A stretch of 64,000 nucleotides of DNA, taken from the NCBI RefSeq assembly GCF_016806065.1, contig NZ_CP032406.1, positions 310,001-374,000 on the forward strand, given 5' to 3'. The DNA is from Rhizobium rosettiformans. Lineage in GTDB: Bacteria; Pseudomonadota; Alphaproteobacteria; Rhizobiales; Rhizobiaceae. Positions 51,769 through 61,324 of the stretch are shown piece by piece. A program made the translations under genes and the position numbers. The notes beneath the pieces are model-generated. The model saw only the letters and a program-made list of their open reading frames with translations. It had not been told where the DNA came from and made no database searches. Every line of letters begins with the position of its first letter. Position 1 is the stretch's first letter.

Positions 51769-53255
51769 GCAACAACTCCGCTCAAAGCCCCCTGCCCTCA
51801 CAGACAGTCATCAACGCCGTCTGGATCCTCCTATGCGCTGCGGTCTGCCTGCAGATCCTTGTTCAGCTCGTGCATGTTTCGATGTTCTTCGATGGAGGCA
51901 TCTACGCGACCGTTGCCAGAAACCTGGCAGAGGGACGCGGGACGATGTGGGCTCCCCATTTTTCAGAAACGCTCTTCCCGACCTTTGCCGAACATCCGCC
52001 GCTGATGTTCTGGCTGCAGGCAATCGGCTTTTCCATCTTCGGTGACACGATCGCCGTCGAGAAGGGATTTTCGCTTCTAACCTTCATCGTTTCAGCCACA
52101 CTGCTGTTCAAGCTCTGGATGCGGCTCAACAAGGATGATGTCGTCGTCCAGAAGGCCTTTCCCCTTGCCCTTGTGATGGCGCTGATTGCCGGGCGGGTGA
52201 ACTGGGGCTTTGCCAATGGCCTGCTCGACAACCTGCTCGCCGTCTTCTCCCTGACTGCGGTTCTGCTCGTGGTCATCGCCTATGATCGACCGGCCCCAGC
52301 ATTGTCCGCAAAGCGCCTGGCGCTCGTCGCAACGGCGGGCCTTGCCATATGCTTCTCCCTGATGACGAAGGGACCGGTCGGGCTCTTTCCGCTCGCAGCC
52401 CCCGCCATTTACTGGCTGGTATTTCGTCGGCCGGCATTCCTCGTCATGGTGCTCGACAGCTTGATCATTCTCGCTGTAATCGTCCTGTTTGTCGCAACGC
52501 TCTACGCATTTGAAGCGTCACACGAGGCCTTAGATCGCTATGTTACAGCTCAGCTCGCCTCAAGCTTGAGCGGGGCCCGCGGCCAGTATGGCGGCGGGCT
52601 CTACGTCTTCCGCAAGATACTAGGCGTCAACGGCTACTCTCTCGCCATTCTCGCGCTCACGGCCCTTGTAAGCTGGCGCTTCGGGCTGGGGCGCAGCATT
52701 AGCCTCTACCGGGATCCGCGCTTCAAACGGGCCGCATTCCTGATCCTGATTGGGATGTCTGCATCTTTGCCGATCGCGCTTAGCCCCCGCGTTGCCAACT
52801 TCTATTTCAACACATCGCTGTTTTTCTATTCAGCAGGTTTTGCAATTCTCGTTTCGCCAACGATCATGGAAGCTCTGTCGCGACTGAGAGACGAGCGGGC
52901 AAAGATCTTCAGCATGGCGGCATTGGCAGTGTTGGTGGCTTCCGTTGTGATTGTCATCGCCAATATCGGTCGCTCAGGGACAGATACACGGACAATCGAA
53001 CAAGCTACGGCTATCGAAAGGACTGTTTGTGCTGGTCAGAGTAACTGCAAACCGTCGATCAGCGCCTGCGAAAACGCCTGGCAAGACTGGGCACTGCACA
53101 CATACATGCAACGCTTCTACAAAATCAGCATTGCCAAACAAGCAGAGGTGGTTGCCGACTTTATCATCGCCGATGCGAGCTGCGCTGATCTACCCGGATA
53201 TCGACCGTTAAAGACAGACATCACACCATATGTCCTCTTGAAGCGTCAGGTTTGA
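51765..53255 (+). CDS. PMT/ArnT-type integral membrane glycosyltransferase (GT39/GT83 class)
   Basis: The 496-residue protein has ten or more membrane segments; the first spans about 15-35. The first periplasmic loop carries FFDGGIYATVARNLAEGRG (about 44-62) and FAEHPPLMFWLQ (about 83-94), the catalytic Asp and Glu-His region of ArnT/PMT enzymes, which transfer a sugar from undecaprenyl phosphate. The C-terminal region from about 400 is periplasmic with several cysteines (VCAGQSNCKPSISAC). It follows the GT2-GtrA gene directly, which probably makes its donor. Lipid A, core or O-antigen may be the acceptor. Confidence 0.85.
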   Translation: MSNNSAQSPLPSQTVINAVWILLCAAVCLQILVQLVHVSMFFDGGIYATVARNLAEGRGTMWAPHFSETLFPTFAEHPPLMFWLQAIGFSIFGDTIAVEKGFSLLTFIVSATLLFKLWMRLNKDDVVVQKAFPLALVMALIAGRVNWGFANGLLDNLLAVFSLTAVLLVVIAYDRPAPALSAKRLALVATAGLAICFSLMTKGPVGLFPLAAPAIYWLVFRRPAFLVMVLDSLIILAVIVLFVATLYAFEASHEALDRYVTAQLASSLSGARGQYGGGLYVFRKILGVNGYSLAILALTALVSWRFGLGRSISLYRDPRFKRAAFLILIGMSASLPIALSPRVANFYFNTSLFFYSAGFAILVSPTIMEALSRLRDERAKIFSMAALAVLVASVVIVIANIGRSGTDTRTIEQATAIERTVCAGQSNCKPSISACENAWQDWALHTYMQRFYKISIAKQAEVVADFIIADASCADLPGYRPLKTDITPYVLLKRQV

Positions 53256-53275
53256 GGACGAGCAGGAACACCTTC

Positions 53276-54010
53276 ATGAGCATTCGATTATTCGCGATCA
53301 ATCTCGATCGATCGACCGATCGCTGGCTAAGACTGTCGAGCCGGGCAAACGAACTCGGCCTCGGCGTGACCAGGGTCTCCGCTGTCGATGGCAAATGGAC
53401 AGCGAAAGATGAGCGCGAAGCAACCGATGATCTCGCTTTTCGCCGCAACACCGGGCGCCTGATGCTCGCTGGCGAATATGGTTGTTACCGAAGCCATATC
53501 AGAGCGCTGCACACTTTCCTCGACAGCGGTGTCGATGTTGGATTGATCATCGAGGATGATGTCGAGTTGACACCCGATCTGCAAGACCGGGCAATGGCGG
53601 CCTTTATAGCCATGCCAGAGGCCGATGTGATCAAGTTTTTCAATCATCGCGTGGTCGGCTTCAAGCGAAGCGCAGCCTCGGCCCTTGGAGATCAGTTCGG
53701 TCGTGCCATCCACGGTCCTCTGGGGTCGTCGGCTTGCTACGGCGTGACGAGACGAGGCGCCATGCAGCTGATCAAGCACTTGACCATCATGCGCTATCCT
53801 TGGGATGCTGCGCTTGAGAGAGGCTGGGACCATGGAGCAAGGGTCTATACATCGCGCGACAATATCGCGACGATTGCACAAGGGGGGACTACAATTGCAA
53901 CCCGAGACATCTACCGGTCTGTGAAGTTTCCCAAATGGAAACGGCTTGGCACTTATATTCGAAGGCTGCGCGATGATGTCGTGAGGCTCCAATATGCTTT
54001 GCGAGCGTGA
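53276..54010 (+). CDS. Glycosyltransferase family 25 (LPS galactosyl/glucosyl type)
   Basis: A 244-residue GT25-family enzyme: FAINLDRSTDRWLRL (about 5-19), VSAVDGKW, LMLAGEYGCYRSHIRAL and the metal motif GLIIEDDVELTPDL (about 93-106). These add galactose or glucose to LPS cores or oligosaccharides. The ATG at 53276 has AGGA eight bases ahead. A TTG at 53252 overlaps the preceding stop and is in frame, a less likely start. The final region is basic (KFPKWKRLGTYIRRLRDD), possibly membrane-associating. Confidence 0.82.
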   Translation: MSIRLFAINLDRSTDRWLRLSSRANELGLGVTRVSAVDGKWTAKDEREATDDLAFRRNTGRLMLAGEYGCYRSHIRALHTFLDSGVDVGLIIEDDVELTPDLQDRAMAAFIAMPEADVIKFFNHRVVGFKRSAASALGDQFGRAIHGPLGSSACYGVTRRGAMQLIKHLTIMRYPWDAALERGWDHGARVYTSRDNIATIAQGGTTIATRDIYRSVKFPKWKRLGTYIRRLRDDVVRLQYALRA

Positions 54011-54087
54011 ATGATGACTATCGACCCTGCTTGAAGTTTCCGACAGAAACGGCAGAAAATAGGCACTAGACGATCCGAAACGGCATC

Positions 54088-55440
54088 ATGAACACCCACC
54101 TCGACCGACTCTGGCGCTTGACCGACATGTTGTTCCTCACCGGGCTTGCCGTTGCATTGTTTCTCGGCAGCCAGGTCACGCCGCTTCTGGTGATCGCTGG
54201 TGTGTTGCCTATTCCCTTCCTCCTACATGCTCTGAAGAACAGGCACTATCACGTGTCAATCTGGAGCCTATTGATCCCCTTCGGCCTCTATTTCGGCTAC
54301 TGTCTTTTCGCGCTCTTCTTTTTCACAGGCCTTGAGACTTCAGATCCAAGGCCCGTCAATCCAAGCCTTGAATCCTATGCGATTGCCATTGCCATGCTGG
54401 TCGTCGGACTGGTTCGCGGTTTGCAGATCAGAAACCTCGCATTGCTTTTTCAAAGGGTCATGCCCTGGCTGCTGATCGCGTGCTTCCTTGTCTTGTCCTA
54501 TATGATGTTTGCCGGCATCCGTGATGCCTGTCGGGTCAGGGGACTTGCGCCATGGCCGTTCATCCCTGCCCTGTTGTTCTCGACGCTGACCTTCATTTGT
54601 CTGGTCGGTTGGGAGAAGCTGACCGGGTCTGAGCGTTGGCTTCGCGTCACCCTTATGGCATTCAGCATCGTCATCTCGACCACCTATACTGGATCCCGGG
54701 GCGTGGCCCTTGCACAAGTTGGGGTCTTCGGCGTCTTCCTGATCCTTGGTTTTCTGCCTTCGTTAAAGAGCAGAATCCCAAGCTGGTATCATATGGGCCT
54801 AGCCGCCGGCGCCGGTCTGCTGGTCTCGTTCTTCATCGGCGTGATGACCGACTGCGGCCCTGCGAGCCGCTTTTCATCGACTTTCGAAACCTTCCAGACC
54901 ATGGCGTCACAGCTGACGGAGACTGAGGAGCAAACTGCCATCAACACCGTCCCGGCGCCGGAGACCGGGGAAGTTTTGGCAACCACACCGCCGCCAGCTG
55001 AAGTTGAAGTCAAAACCGATCAGGCAGCCTCAGTCACGAAGGATGAGGCCATCAGTCACCGCCTTGCCATGTGGGAGACGTCGGTCGCCGCAATCAAAGA
55101 GAGCCCGATATTCGGGCATGGCTCACTTTATCTGCAAAAGCTGATCCATGCGACCTATGGCTATGAGCACAACCACAATCAGTATCTGACCTGGCTGGTC
55201 ACAGGCGGATTGATACAGCTCACGCTCGGGCTGGTTTTCCTTGCAATCCCCTGGTTCATATCAAAGGGGTTGTCGACTGCCGACAGGCTCGTTCTGACCA
55301 TTGGTGTGTCGCTGTTTTGGGGCTTAGCGATGATGTTTGATGCGTTCTTGAACCTGAAATTCTACACGCATTACTTCTGTCTGCTCTCAGGTATACTCTA
55401 TGCTTTATCAAACAGCATGCAGGACAAGGGAAGTAGATGA
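54088..55440 (+). CDS. O-antigen ligase/polymerase family membrane protein (WaaL-like)
   Basis: A 450-residue inner-membrane protein with about ten to twelve membrane segments. The periplasmic loop around 260-355 holds RLAMWETSVAAIKESPIFGH and then HNHNQYLTWLVTGG, the typical Wzy_C features of O-antigen ligases. A proline/alanine-rich low-complexity insert (EQTAINTVPAPETGEVLATT, about 290-309) lies in that loop. WaaL joins undecaprenyl-linked polysaccharide to lipid A-core. It overlaps the next glycosyltransferase gene (ATGA). A polymerase role is not excluded. Confidence 0.82.
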   Translation: MNTHLDRLWRLTDMLFLTGLAVALFLGSQVTPLLVIAGVLPIPFLLHALKNRHYHVSIWSLLIPFGLYFGYCLFALFFFTGLETSDPRPVNPSLESYAIAIAMLVVGLVRGLQIRNLALLFQRVMPWLLIACFLVLSYMMFAGIRDACRVRGLAPWPFIPALLFSTLTFICLVGWEKLTGSERWLRVTLMAFSIVISTTYTGSRGVALAQVGVFGVFLILGFLPSLKSRIPSWYHMGLAAGAGLLVSFFIGVMTDCGPASRFSSTFETFQTMASQLTETEEQTAINTVPAPETGEVLATTPPPAEVEVKTDQAASVTKDEAISHRLAMWETSVAAIKESPIFGHGSLYLQKLIHATYGYEHNHNQYLTWLVTGGLIQLTLGLVFLAIPWFISKGLSTADRLVLTIGVSLFWGLAMMFDAFLNLKFYTHYFCLLSGILYALSNSMQDKGSR

Positions 55441-56705
55441 GCGCCACCCTCTATTTCGATCTCACCGAGGCGCTGATCTCAACCTCCGGCAAGCGCACGC
55501 AGTATTACGGGATAGCCCGGACGGTGCACGAAATCGGCCGGGAGTCAGCACTTCTGAAGGACGATATTCGCTTCGTCGTCTTTTCCTTTGGCACAAAGCA
55601 GTTCTACGAAGTGACATGGCACAAGCGAGCAGACGGAAGTGTCGAATTCGATCTGCCAAAGGATGTCGGCCAGAAATGGGTGAGGTCCTATTTCGGCAAG
55701 AACCCAATCCTCCCGTTTATCTTCCGTTTCTCGAACCTGATGACACAAAAGAAAAACAGGGATCATTGGCTGAAACATGCCGGACATCTCAAGCCAGTGG
55801 CAATCGAAGCCGGCACCTTCTTCTCCGCAGCCCGCCCGAAACTGATCGTAGACATGGTCAGGGTGCTGAATGACAGAGGATCAAAAGCGGCCATCGTACC
55901 ATTGCTGCATGATTTCATGCCGCTGCATGACGGCGCAACGAAACGCTTTCGCAAGCTCGATCGCAACTTCCTGGCCGACAACTGCTTCCTGATCGAGCGG
56001 GCCGGCCAAATCTTGACGAATTCGAACTTCACGGCAAAAGAGCTCCAAAGCTTTGTGGACAAGGGCATGCTTCCCAGACCACGTGGCCCCGCGAACGTGG
56101 TACAACTCGTCCACCACTGTCCTGACGGCATCGAACCCTCAGAGATCTCCATACCGGCAGAACCCTATATTCTGACCGTTGCCCTTAATCTCGGCCGGAA
56201 AAACATTGAGGTTGTTCTCGAGGCCCTGCGGCAACTGCGTGCGAATGGAAAACTGGTGCCTCAGCTCGTGATTGCCGGCTCCCACAGAAAGCGCTTGCGT
56301 CGCTACGCATCTAGATCGGAATTTCATGCCATCCAGGATCGACTGATTTTCATCGACAATCCGAACCAGACCGATCTCGTCAAACTCTACAAAGGCGCAC
56401 TTGCCTTGGTGATGCCAAGCAAGCTCGAAGGCTGGGGCCTGCCTGCGGGTGAAGCGCTCTGGTGCGGCACTCCGGCTGCCTGTTCGACGGCTGACGCGCT
56501 GCGAGAAGTTTGCGGCGATCTCGCGCTCTACTTCGAACCCGACAATGCTGCTGATTTGGCGATCATCATAAATGATCTGGAGGAAAAGGTTGAGTTTCAG
56601 CGCCGCATTCGGCAACGCATCAGTGAAGCAAAATCAAGTTTGAGGACCTGGCAGACAGTCGCCCGTGAAGCACTGGGGATCCTTGGTCATTTACCCCCCC
56701 GCTAA
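55437..56705 (+). CDS. Glycosyltransferase family 1/4
   Basis: The 422-residue cytoplasmic glycosyltransferase has a C-terminal GT4 domain: ILTVALNLGRKNIEVVLEAL (about 243-262) is the donor-domain start and VMPSKLEGWGLPAGEALWCGTP contains the E-x7-E motif (about 326-336). The N-terminal half (residues 1-230) is diverged but has LHDFMPLH, typical of mannosyltransferase-like enzymes. Starts with ATGA overlap after the ligase gene. Donor and acceptor sugars are unknown; a GDP- or UDP-hexose is probable. Confidence 0.85.
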   Translation: MSATLYFDLTEALISTSGKRTQYYGIARTVHEIGRESALLKDDIRFVVFSFGTKQFYEVTWHKRADGSVEFDLPKDVGQKWVRSYFGKNPILPFIFRFSNLMTQKKNRDHWLKHAGHLKPVAIEAGTFFSAARPKLIVDMVRVLNDRGSKAAIVPLLHDFMPLHDGATKRFRKLDRNFLADNCFLIERAGQILTNSNFTAKELQSFVDKGMLPRPRGPANVVQLVHHCPDGIEPSEISIPAEPYILTVALNLGRKNIEVVLEALRQLRANGKLVPQLVIAGSHRKRLRRYASRSEFHAIQDRLIFIDNPNQTDLVKLYKGALALVMPSKLEGWGLPAGEALWCGTPAACSTADALREVCGDLALYFEPDNAADLAIIINDLEEKVEFQRRIRQRISEAKSSLRTWQTVAREALGILGHLPPR

Positions 56706-56893
56706 AAACCAATTCCGCTTTTCACTGGGCCGAACTGTCGCATCAAAACACATCCGATCGACAGCGCTTTACGACCCATTGAAAAGCGAAGACTGCCTTA
56801 AGACACGAAATGCAATTTGACCTCACGCACAATTGCCTATTGCGATGAAACCGCTAGGAAAAGCCGCGTGATTGTTATGGAACGGAGAATTTC

Positions 56894-58720
56894 ATGTGCG
56901 GCATCGTCGGCATCGTCGGTAACAAGCCTGTGGCGGAGCGTCTGGTCGACGCCTTGAAGCGGCTCGAATATCGCGGCTATGATTCCGCCGGTGTTGCCAC
57001 TATCAACGACGGCAAGCTCGATCGCCGCCGTGCTGAAGGCAAGCTCTTCAATCTCGAGACGAAGCTTGCCGGCGATCCGCTTCCCGGATCCATCGGCATC
57101 GCTCACACCCGCTGGGCAACCCATGGCGTGCCGAACGAAACCAACGCTCATCCGCATTTCGTCGAGGGCGTCGCTGTCGTTCATAACGGCATCATCGAGA
57201 ATTTTTCCGAGATCAAGGAAGAACTGGCGGCCGAAGGCGCCACCTTCACCACCCAGACCGACACGGAAGTCGTCGCGCAGCTGCTCGCCAAGTATCGCCG
57301 CCAAGGCCTGGGCCGCCGCGAAGCCATGCACGAGATGCTGCGCCATGTGACCGGCGCCTATGCGCTCGCCGTCATCTTTGAGGACGATCCGTCGACGATC
57401 ATGGCGGCACGCTCCGGTCCGCCGCTTGCGATCGGTTTCGGCGACGGAGAGATGTTCCTTGGGTCCGATGCGATCGCGCTCTCGCCCTTCACCAACCGCA
57501 TCGCCTATCTGCATGACGGCGACTGGGCGGTCATCGGCAAGCAGGGCGCCCACATCTTCGACATCGACGGCAATCCGGTCGATCGCCCGGTGCAGATCTC
57601 CTCGGCTTCCGCCTACATGATCGACAAGGGCAACCATCGTCACTTCATGGAAAAGGAGATCTACGAGCAGCCGGAAGTGATCTCGCATGCGCTGTCGCAT
57701 TATGTCGACTTCGCCAACCATACCGTTCGCGATGCAGCGAACGAGATCGATTTCGCCAACCTCCGTGGCCTCGCCATCTCCGCCTGCGGCACCGCCTATC
57801 TCGCGGGCCTCGTCGGCAAATACTGGTTCGAGCGCTATGCCCGCCTGCCGGTCGAAATCGATGTCGCCTCGGAATTCCGCTACCGCGAAATGCCGCTGTC
57901 GAAGGATCAGGCAGCCCTTTTCATTTCGCAGTCCGGTGAAACCGCCGACACGCTGGCTTCACTCCGCTATTGCCGTGACAATGGTCTGAAGATCGGTGCG
58001 GTGGTGAACGTCAAGGAATCGACGATCGCCCGCGAATCGGATGCCGTCTTCCCGATCCTCGCCGGTCCGGAGATCGGCGTTGCCTCGACAAAGGCCTTCA
58101 CCTGCCAGTTGGCCGTGCTTGCCTCCTTGGCGCTCGCCGCCGGCCGCGCTCGCGGCACAATCACGGAAGCGGAAGAAAAGCAGCTGGTGAAGAGCCTAGC
58201 CGAGATGCCGCGCATCATGAGCCAGGTGCTGAACGCGGTGCAGCCGCAGATCGAGGCGCTGTCGCGCGATCTCTCCAAGTTCAAGGACGTGCTCTATCTC
58301 GGCCGTGGTACCAGCTATCCGCTGGCGCTTGAAGGTGCGCTGAAGCTCAAGGAAATCTCCTATATCCACGCCGAAGGTTATGCTGCTGGCGAGCTGAAGC
58401 ATGGGCCGATCGCGTTGATCGATGAGAACATGCCTGTGATCGTGATCGCGCCGTTCGACCGTTTCTTCGAAAAAACCGTGTCAAACATGCAGGAAGTGGC
58501 CGCCCGCGGCGGCAAGATCATCTTCATCACCGACGAGAAGGGCGCTACTGCCTCAAAGCTCGAGACCATGGCCACCATCGTGCTGCCCGAGGTCGCCGAG
58601 ATCATCTCCCCAATGGTCTATTCCATCCCGATCCAGCTGCTCGCCTATCACACGGCGGTCTTTATGGGGGCCGACGTCGACCAGCCGCGCAACCTGGCCA
58701 AGTCGGTCACAGTCGAGTAG
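56894..58720 (+). CDS. glmS: Glutamine-fructose-6-phosphate aminotransferase (isomerising)
   Basis: The 608-residue enzyme makes glucosamine 6-phosphate from fructose 6-phosphate and glutamine. The N-terminal glutaminase has Cys2 (MCGIVGIVGN), HTRWATHG (about 75-82) and FxxxNGI-like VVHNGIIENF. Two SIS sugar-isomerase domains follow (SACGTAYLA near 300, SQSGETADTLASL near 347), and the C-terminus is AKSVTVE. Codon use is highly biased, unlike the surrounding polysaccharide genes. It lies alone between the GT4 gene and the QuiNAc-type genes, 188 bases after the former, and has its own ribosome site (GGAGA). It supplies the amino sugar these enzymes use. In rhizobia NodM is a paralogue; which copy this is cannot be told. 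Confidence 0.96.
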   Translation: MCGIVGIVGNKPVAERLVDALKRLEYRGYDSAGVATINDGKLDRRRAEGKLFNLETKLAGDPLPGSIGIAHTRWATHGVPNETNAHPHFVEGVAVVHNGIIENFSEIKEELAAEGATFTTQTDTEVVAQLLAKYRRQGLGRREAMHEMLRHVTGAYALAVIFEDDPSTIMAARSGPPLAIGFGDGEMFLGSDAIALSPFTNRIAYLHDGDWAVIGKQGAHIFDIDGNPVDRPVQISSASAYMIDKGNHRHFMEKEIYEQPEVISHALSHYVDFANHTVRDAANEIDFANLRGLAISACGTAYLAGLVGKYWFERYARLPVEIDVASEFRYREMPLSKDQAALFISQSGETADTLASLRYCRDNGLKIGAVVNVKESTIARESDAVFPILAGPEIGVASTKAFTCQLAVLASLALAAGRARGTITEAEEKQLVKSLAEMPRIMSQVLNAVQPQIEALSRDLSKFKDVLYLGRGTSYPLALEGALKLKEISYIHAEGYAAGELKHGPIALIDENMPVIVIAPFDRFFEKTVSNMQEVAARGGKIIFITDEKGATASKLETMATIVLPEVAEIISPMVYSIPIQLLAYHTAVFMGADVDQPRNLAKSVTVE

Positions 58721-58738
58721 CACAGCGTTGGACCTCAG

Positions 58739-59335
58739 ATGCGAGCCTTGGGTACGATCGGACTTAAAATGACTGCGAAGCGAATTATTGACATACTTGC
58801 CTCAATTGCAGTGCTACTCGCATTCTCTTTGCCTATGGTTGTTATCGCCATTGCTGTGCGAGTAACATCACCTGGCCCAGCACTCTATTGGTCCAGCAGA
58901 GTGGGGAAAAATAACGAGCTTTTCCAGATGCCAAAGTTTCGAACTATGCGGACCAACACGCCAGCCGTTGCAACGCACTTGCTAGATGATCCATCCCGGC
59001 ACCTCACCCCGATCGGCAGCTTCCTTCGCAAGACAAGTTTGGACGAATTGCCCCAATTATGGTGCGTTCTCATCGGACAAATGAGTCTTGTTGGTCCTCG
59101 TCCGGCACTCTTCAACCAGGACGACCTCATAGCCGCGAGAACTATGGAAGGCGTGCACCAGCTCTCGCCCGGTCTCACCGGATGGGCGCAGGTGAATGGT
59201 CGCGACGAATTGGCGATACCAGAGAAAGTTGCGTATGACGTCGACTATATGCGTAGATCCAGCTTTCTGTTTGATCTAAAGATTATCGCCATGACAAGTG
59301 TTAAGGTTCTAGGCTTCAAGGGTGTCTCCCACTGA
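58739..59335 (+). CDS. Undecaprenyl-phosphate sugar-1-phosphate transferase (PglC/WbpL-type function)
   Basis: A 198-residue monotopic sugar transferase. It has one hydrophobic N-terminal segment (about 18-38), [16 protein letters not shown] (about 57-72), the catalytic Asp-Glu in [10 protein letters not shown] (about 99-108), [10 protein letters not shown] and [12 protein letters not shown]. It starts the lipid-linked oligosaccharide by transferring sugar phosphate from a UDP-sugar. A second ATG at 58769 ([10 protein letters not shown]) is a good alternative start. With the next two genes it forms a set like WbpL-WbpM-WbpV of Pseudomonas or WreU-WreV-WreQ of Rhizobium etli, so the sugar is probably QuiNAc. 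Confidence 0.85.
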   Translation: MRALGTIGLKMTAKRIIDILASIAVLLAFSLPMVVIAIAVRVTSPGPALYWSSRVGKNNELFQMPKFRTMRTNTPAVATHLLDDPSRHLTPIGSFLRKTSLDELPQLWCVLIGQMSLVGPRPALFNQDDLIAARTMEGVHQLSPGLTGWAQVNGRDELAIPEKVAYDVDYMRRSSFLFDLKIIAMTSVKVLGFKGVSH

Positions 59336-59365
59336 AAAGCCTCCCCTTGGAAATAGTAAAAAGAG

Positions 59366-61324
59366 ATGCGTAGAATTCACCTGCCGGAACACCCGCTTGT
59401 TCGTGCGTTGAGAGACAGGATTGTCCGGACACCACGGAGCTGGAAGCGCGTCTTCCTTGTGGCCTTAGACACCACTTTGCTTCTGGCCGCTCTCTGGGGG
59501 GCTTACGCGCTTCGCCTGTCTGAATGGACACCTGCGATTACGTCCGAACGACTTCTTCTCGCGTTTTTTGCGCCGATCGTGGCCATCCCGGTTTTTATTC
59601 GCCTTGGCCTCTATCGGTCGGTCATCCGCTATTTACCGGAGGCTGCGATCTGGACGATCATCATGGCGATGGCGATCGCGACAATGAGTTGGGTCATTGT
59701 CGTCTTTCTCCTTGAGATGTCAGGCCAGGGCATCGTTCCGCGTTCAGTGCCGCTGCTCTACTTCATGCTTGGCACAATCATCATCGGCAGCTCCCGCTTC
59801 GCTGCGAAATGGATCTTGAATGTCGGGACGGGCATGCGGCGTGACGAAGAACCAATCTTGATCTATGGCACTGGGCCGTCGGCCGCATTGCTGGCTCGCG
59901 CCCTCAGAGGCCATGGCAACCGCTATGTCATGGGCTTGGTCGATGACGACCCAGCAAACCAGGGCCGTGATGTTGCTGGCTACCGCGTTTTTCCCGGACA
60001 CCAACTACCAAGCCTCATCGAGCGATATGGCATCCGCGAGATCGTCCTTAACCTCTCGTCTCTTTCACAAGAAACACGCCACTCAATCGTTTCCAGGGTG
60101 ACCGGCCTTGGCGTAAAGGTTCGCAGCATACCGGATTTGTCCGACATCGTTGACGGTCGCTACATTGTGAATCAGATCCGAGAAATCGAGATTGACGAAC
60201 TGCTCGGCCGGTCTTTTGTGCCACCGGACAGAGGGCTCCTTGCAAACGCTGTTACGCATAAGACGGTAATGGTCACGGGTGCCGGCGGTTCTATCGGATC
60301 GGAGCTATGCCGCCTGATTTCAGGGTGGAATCCAGAAAAACTGGTACTTCTGGAGGCAAACGAGTTTGCGCTTTATTCGATCGAGCAGGAGCTTTCGCAA
60401 AAAACAGGCTGCCAAATCGTTCCAGTCCTTGGCTCGGTGACCGATGAACGTCTGATCAAGAGAACGATCTCGTCACACGGCGTCAATGTCGTTTATCATG
60501 CCGCAGCACACAAGCACGTGCCCCTGCTCGAGGCCAATACACTGGAGGGCATCCGCAACAACGTATTTGGAACCCTGACAGTTGCAAAAGCTGCAGCCTC
60601 AGCAAACGTCGAAAGCTTCGTTCTCATATCTTCTGATAAGGCTGTTCGCCCCACCAATGTGATGGGGGCGACAAAGCGCTGGGCCGAACTGATCGTCCGC
60701 CATATGTCGACTGAAGCAAACAACCACGGAACGGGCCAGACCTTCTGTGCCGTTCGCTTTGGCAATGTCATCGGCTCGAACGGTTCTGTCGTACCACTGT
60801 TCAAGCAACAAATTGCCAGAGGTGGGCCGGTCACCGTCACCGATCCTGATATGACCCGCTATTTCATGTCCATACCCGAGGCGGCAGAGCTGATTGTTCA
60901 GGCCGGAGCTTTGTCATCCGGCGGCGATGTTTTTCTGCTCGACATGGGCGAACCGATCAGGATTGGCGACCTCGCCGAGAACATGATACGACTTGCTGGC
61001 TTCAACATCCGCCGAGCCGGCACCGACGAACCCGGCATAGCGATCGAGGTTGTCGGCAAGCGCCCAGGCGAAAAACTGTTCGAAGAACTATTTTACGACC
61101 GTCAGAACGCCAAGGACACTAAGCATCCAAAGATCCTGCGCGCCGATGCATCCGCGATCGGACATTATGAACTGACGTCAGCTCTGAAACGCCTTTACCA
61201 GGCGGTCGAGGGCGAGGACGAAGACGCAGCCAGAGAAATTCTGTTTTCAGTCATCGACGCCGAGAGAAAACATAAATTACCGTACTCGGCTGAAACACCG
61301 ACCATTCTGGATGTTCAACCATGA
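59366..61324 (+). CDS. UDP-GlcNAc 4,6-dehydratase, membrane type (WbpM/CapD/FlaA1 family)
   Basis: The 652-residue protein has four N-terminal membrane segments (about 25-145), a soluble Rossmann-like domain (about 155-270) and a catalytic SDR domain with VTGAGGSIGSELCRLI (about 303-318). Its active site is the WbpM type: SSDKAVRPTNVMGATKRWAE, where Met replaces the usual Tyr of the YxxxK motif. These enzymes convert UDP-GlcNAc to its 4-keto-6-deoxy form, the first step to UDP-QuiNAc or UDP-FucNAc. It is followed by a reductase gene with ATGA overlap. Complete at both ends. Confidence 0.92.
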   Translation: MRRIHLPEHPLVRALRDRIVRTPRSWKRVFLVALDTTLLLAALWGAYALRLSEWTPAITSERLLLAFFAPIVAIPVFIRLGLYRSVIRYLPEAAIWTIIMAMAIATMSWVIVVFLLEMSGQGIVPRSVPLLYFMLGTIIIGSSRFAAKWILNVGTGMRRDEEPILIYGTGPSAALLARALRGHGNRYVMGLVDDDPANQGRDVAGYRVFPGHQLPSLIERYGIREIVLNLSSLSQETRHSIVSRVTGLGVKVRSIPDLSDIVDGRYIVNQIREIEIDELLGRSFVPPDRGLLANAVTHKTVMVTGAGGSIGSELCRLISGWNPEKLVLLEANEFALYSIEQELSQKTGCQIVPVLGSVTDERLIKRTISSHGVNVVYHAAAHKHVPLLEANTLEGIRNNVFGTLTVAKAAASANVESFVLISSDKAVRPTNVMGATKRWAELIVRHMSTEANNHGTGQTFCAVRFGNVIGSNGSVVPLFKQQIARGGPVTVTDPDMTRYFMSIPEAAELIVQAGALSSGGDVFLLDMGEPIRIGDLAENMIRLAGFNIRRAGTDEPGIAIEVVGKRPGEKLFEELFYDRQNAKDTKHPKILRADASAIGHYELTSALKRLYQAVEGEDEDAAREILFSVIDAERKHKLPYSAETPTILDVQP

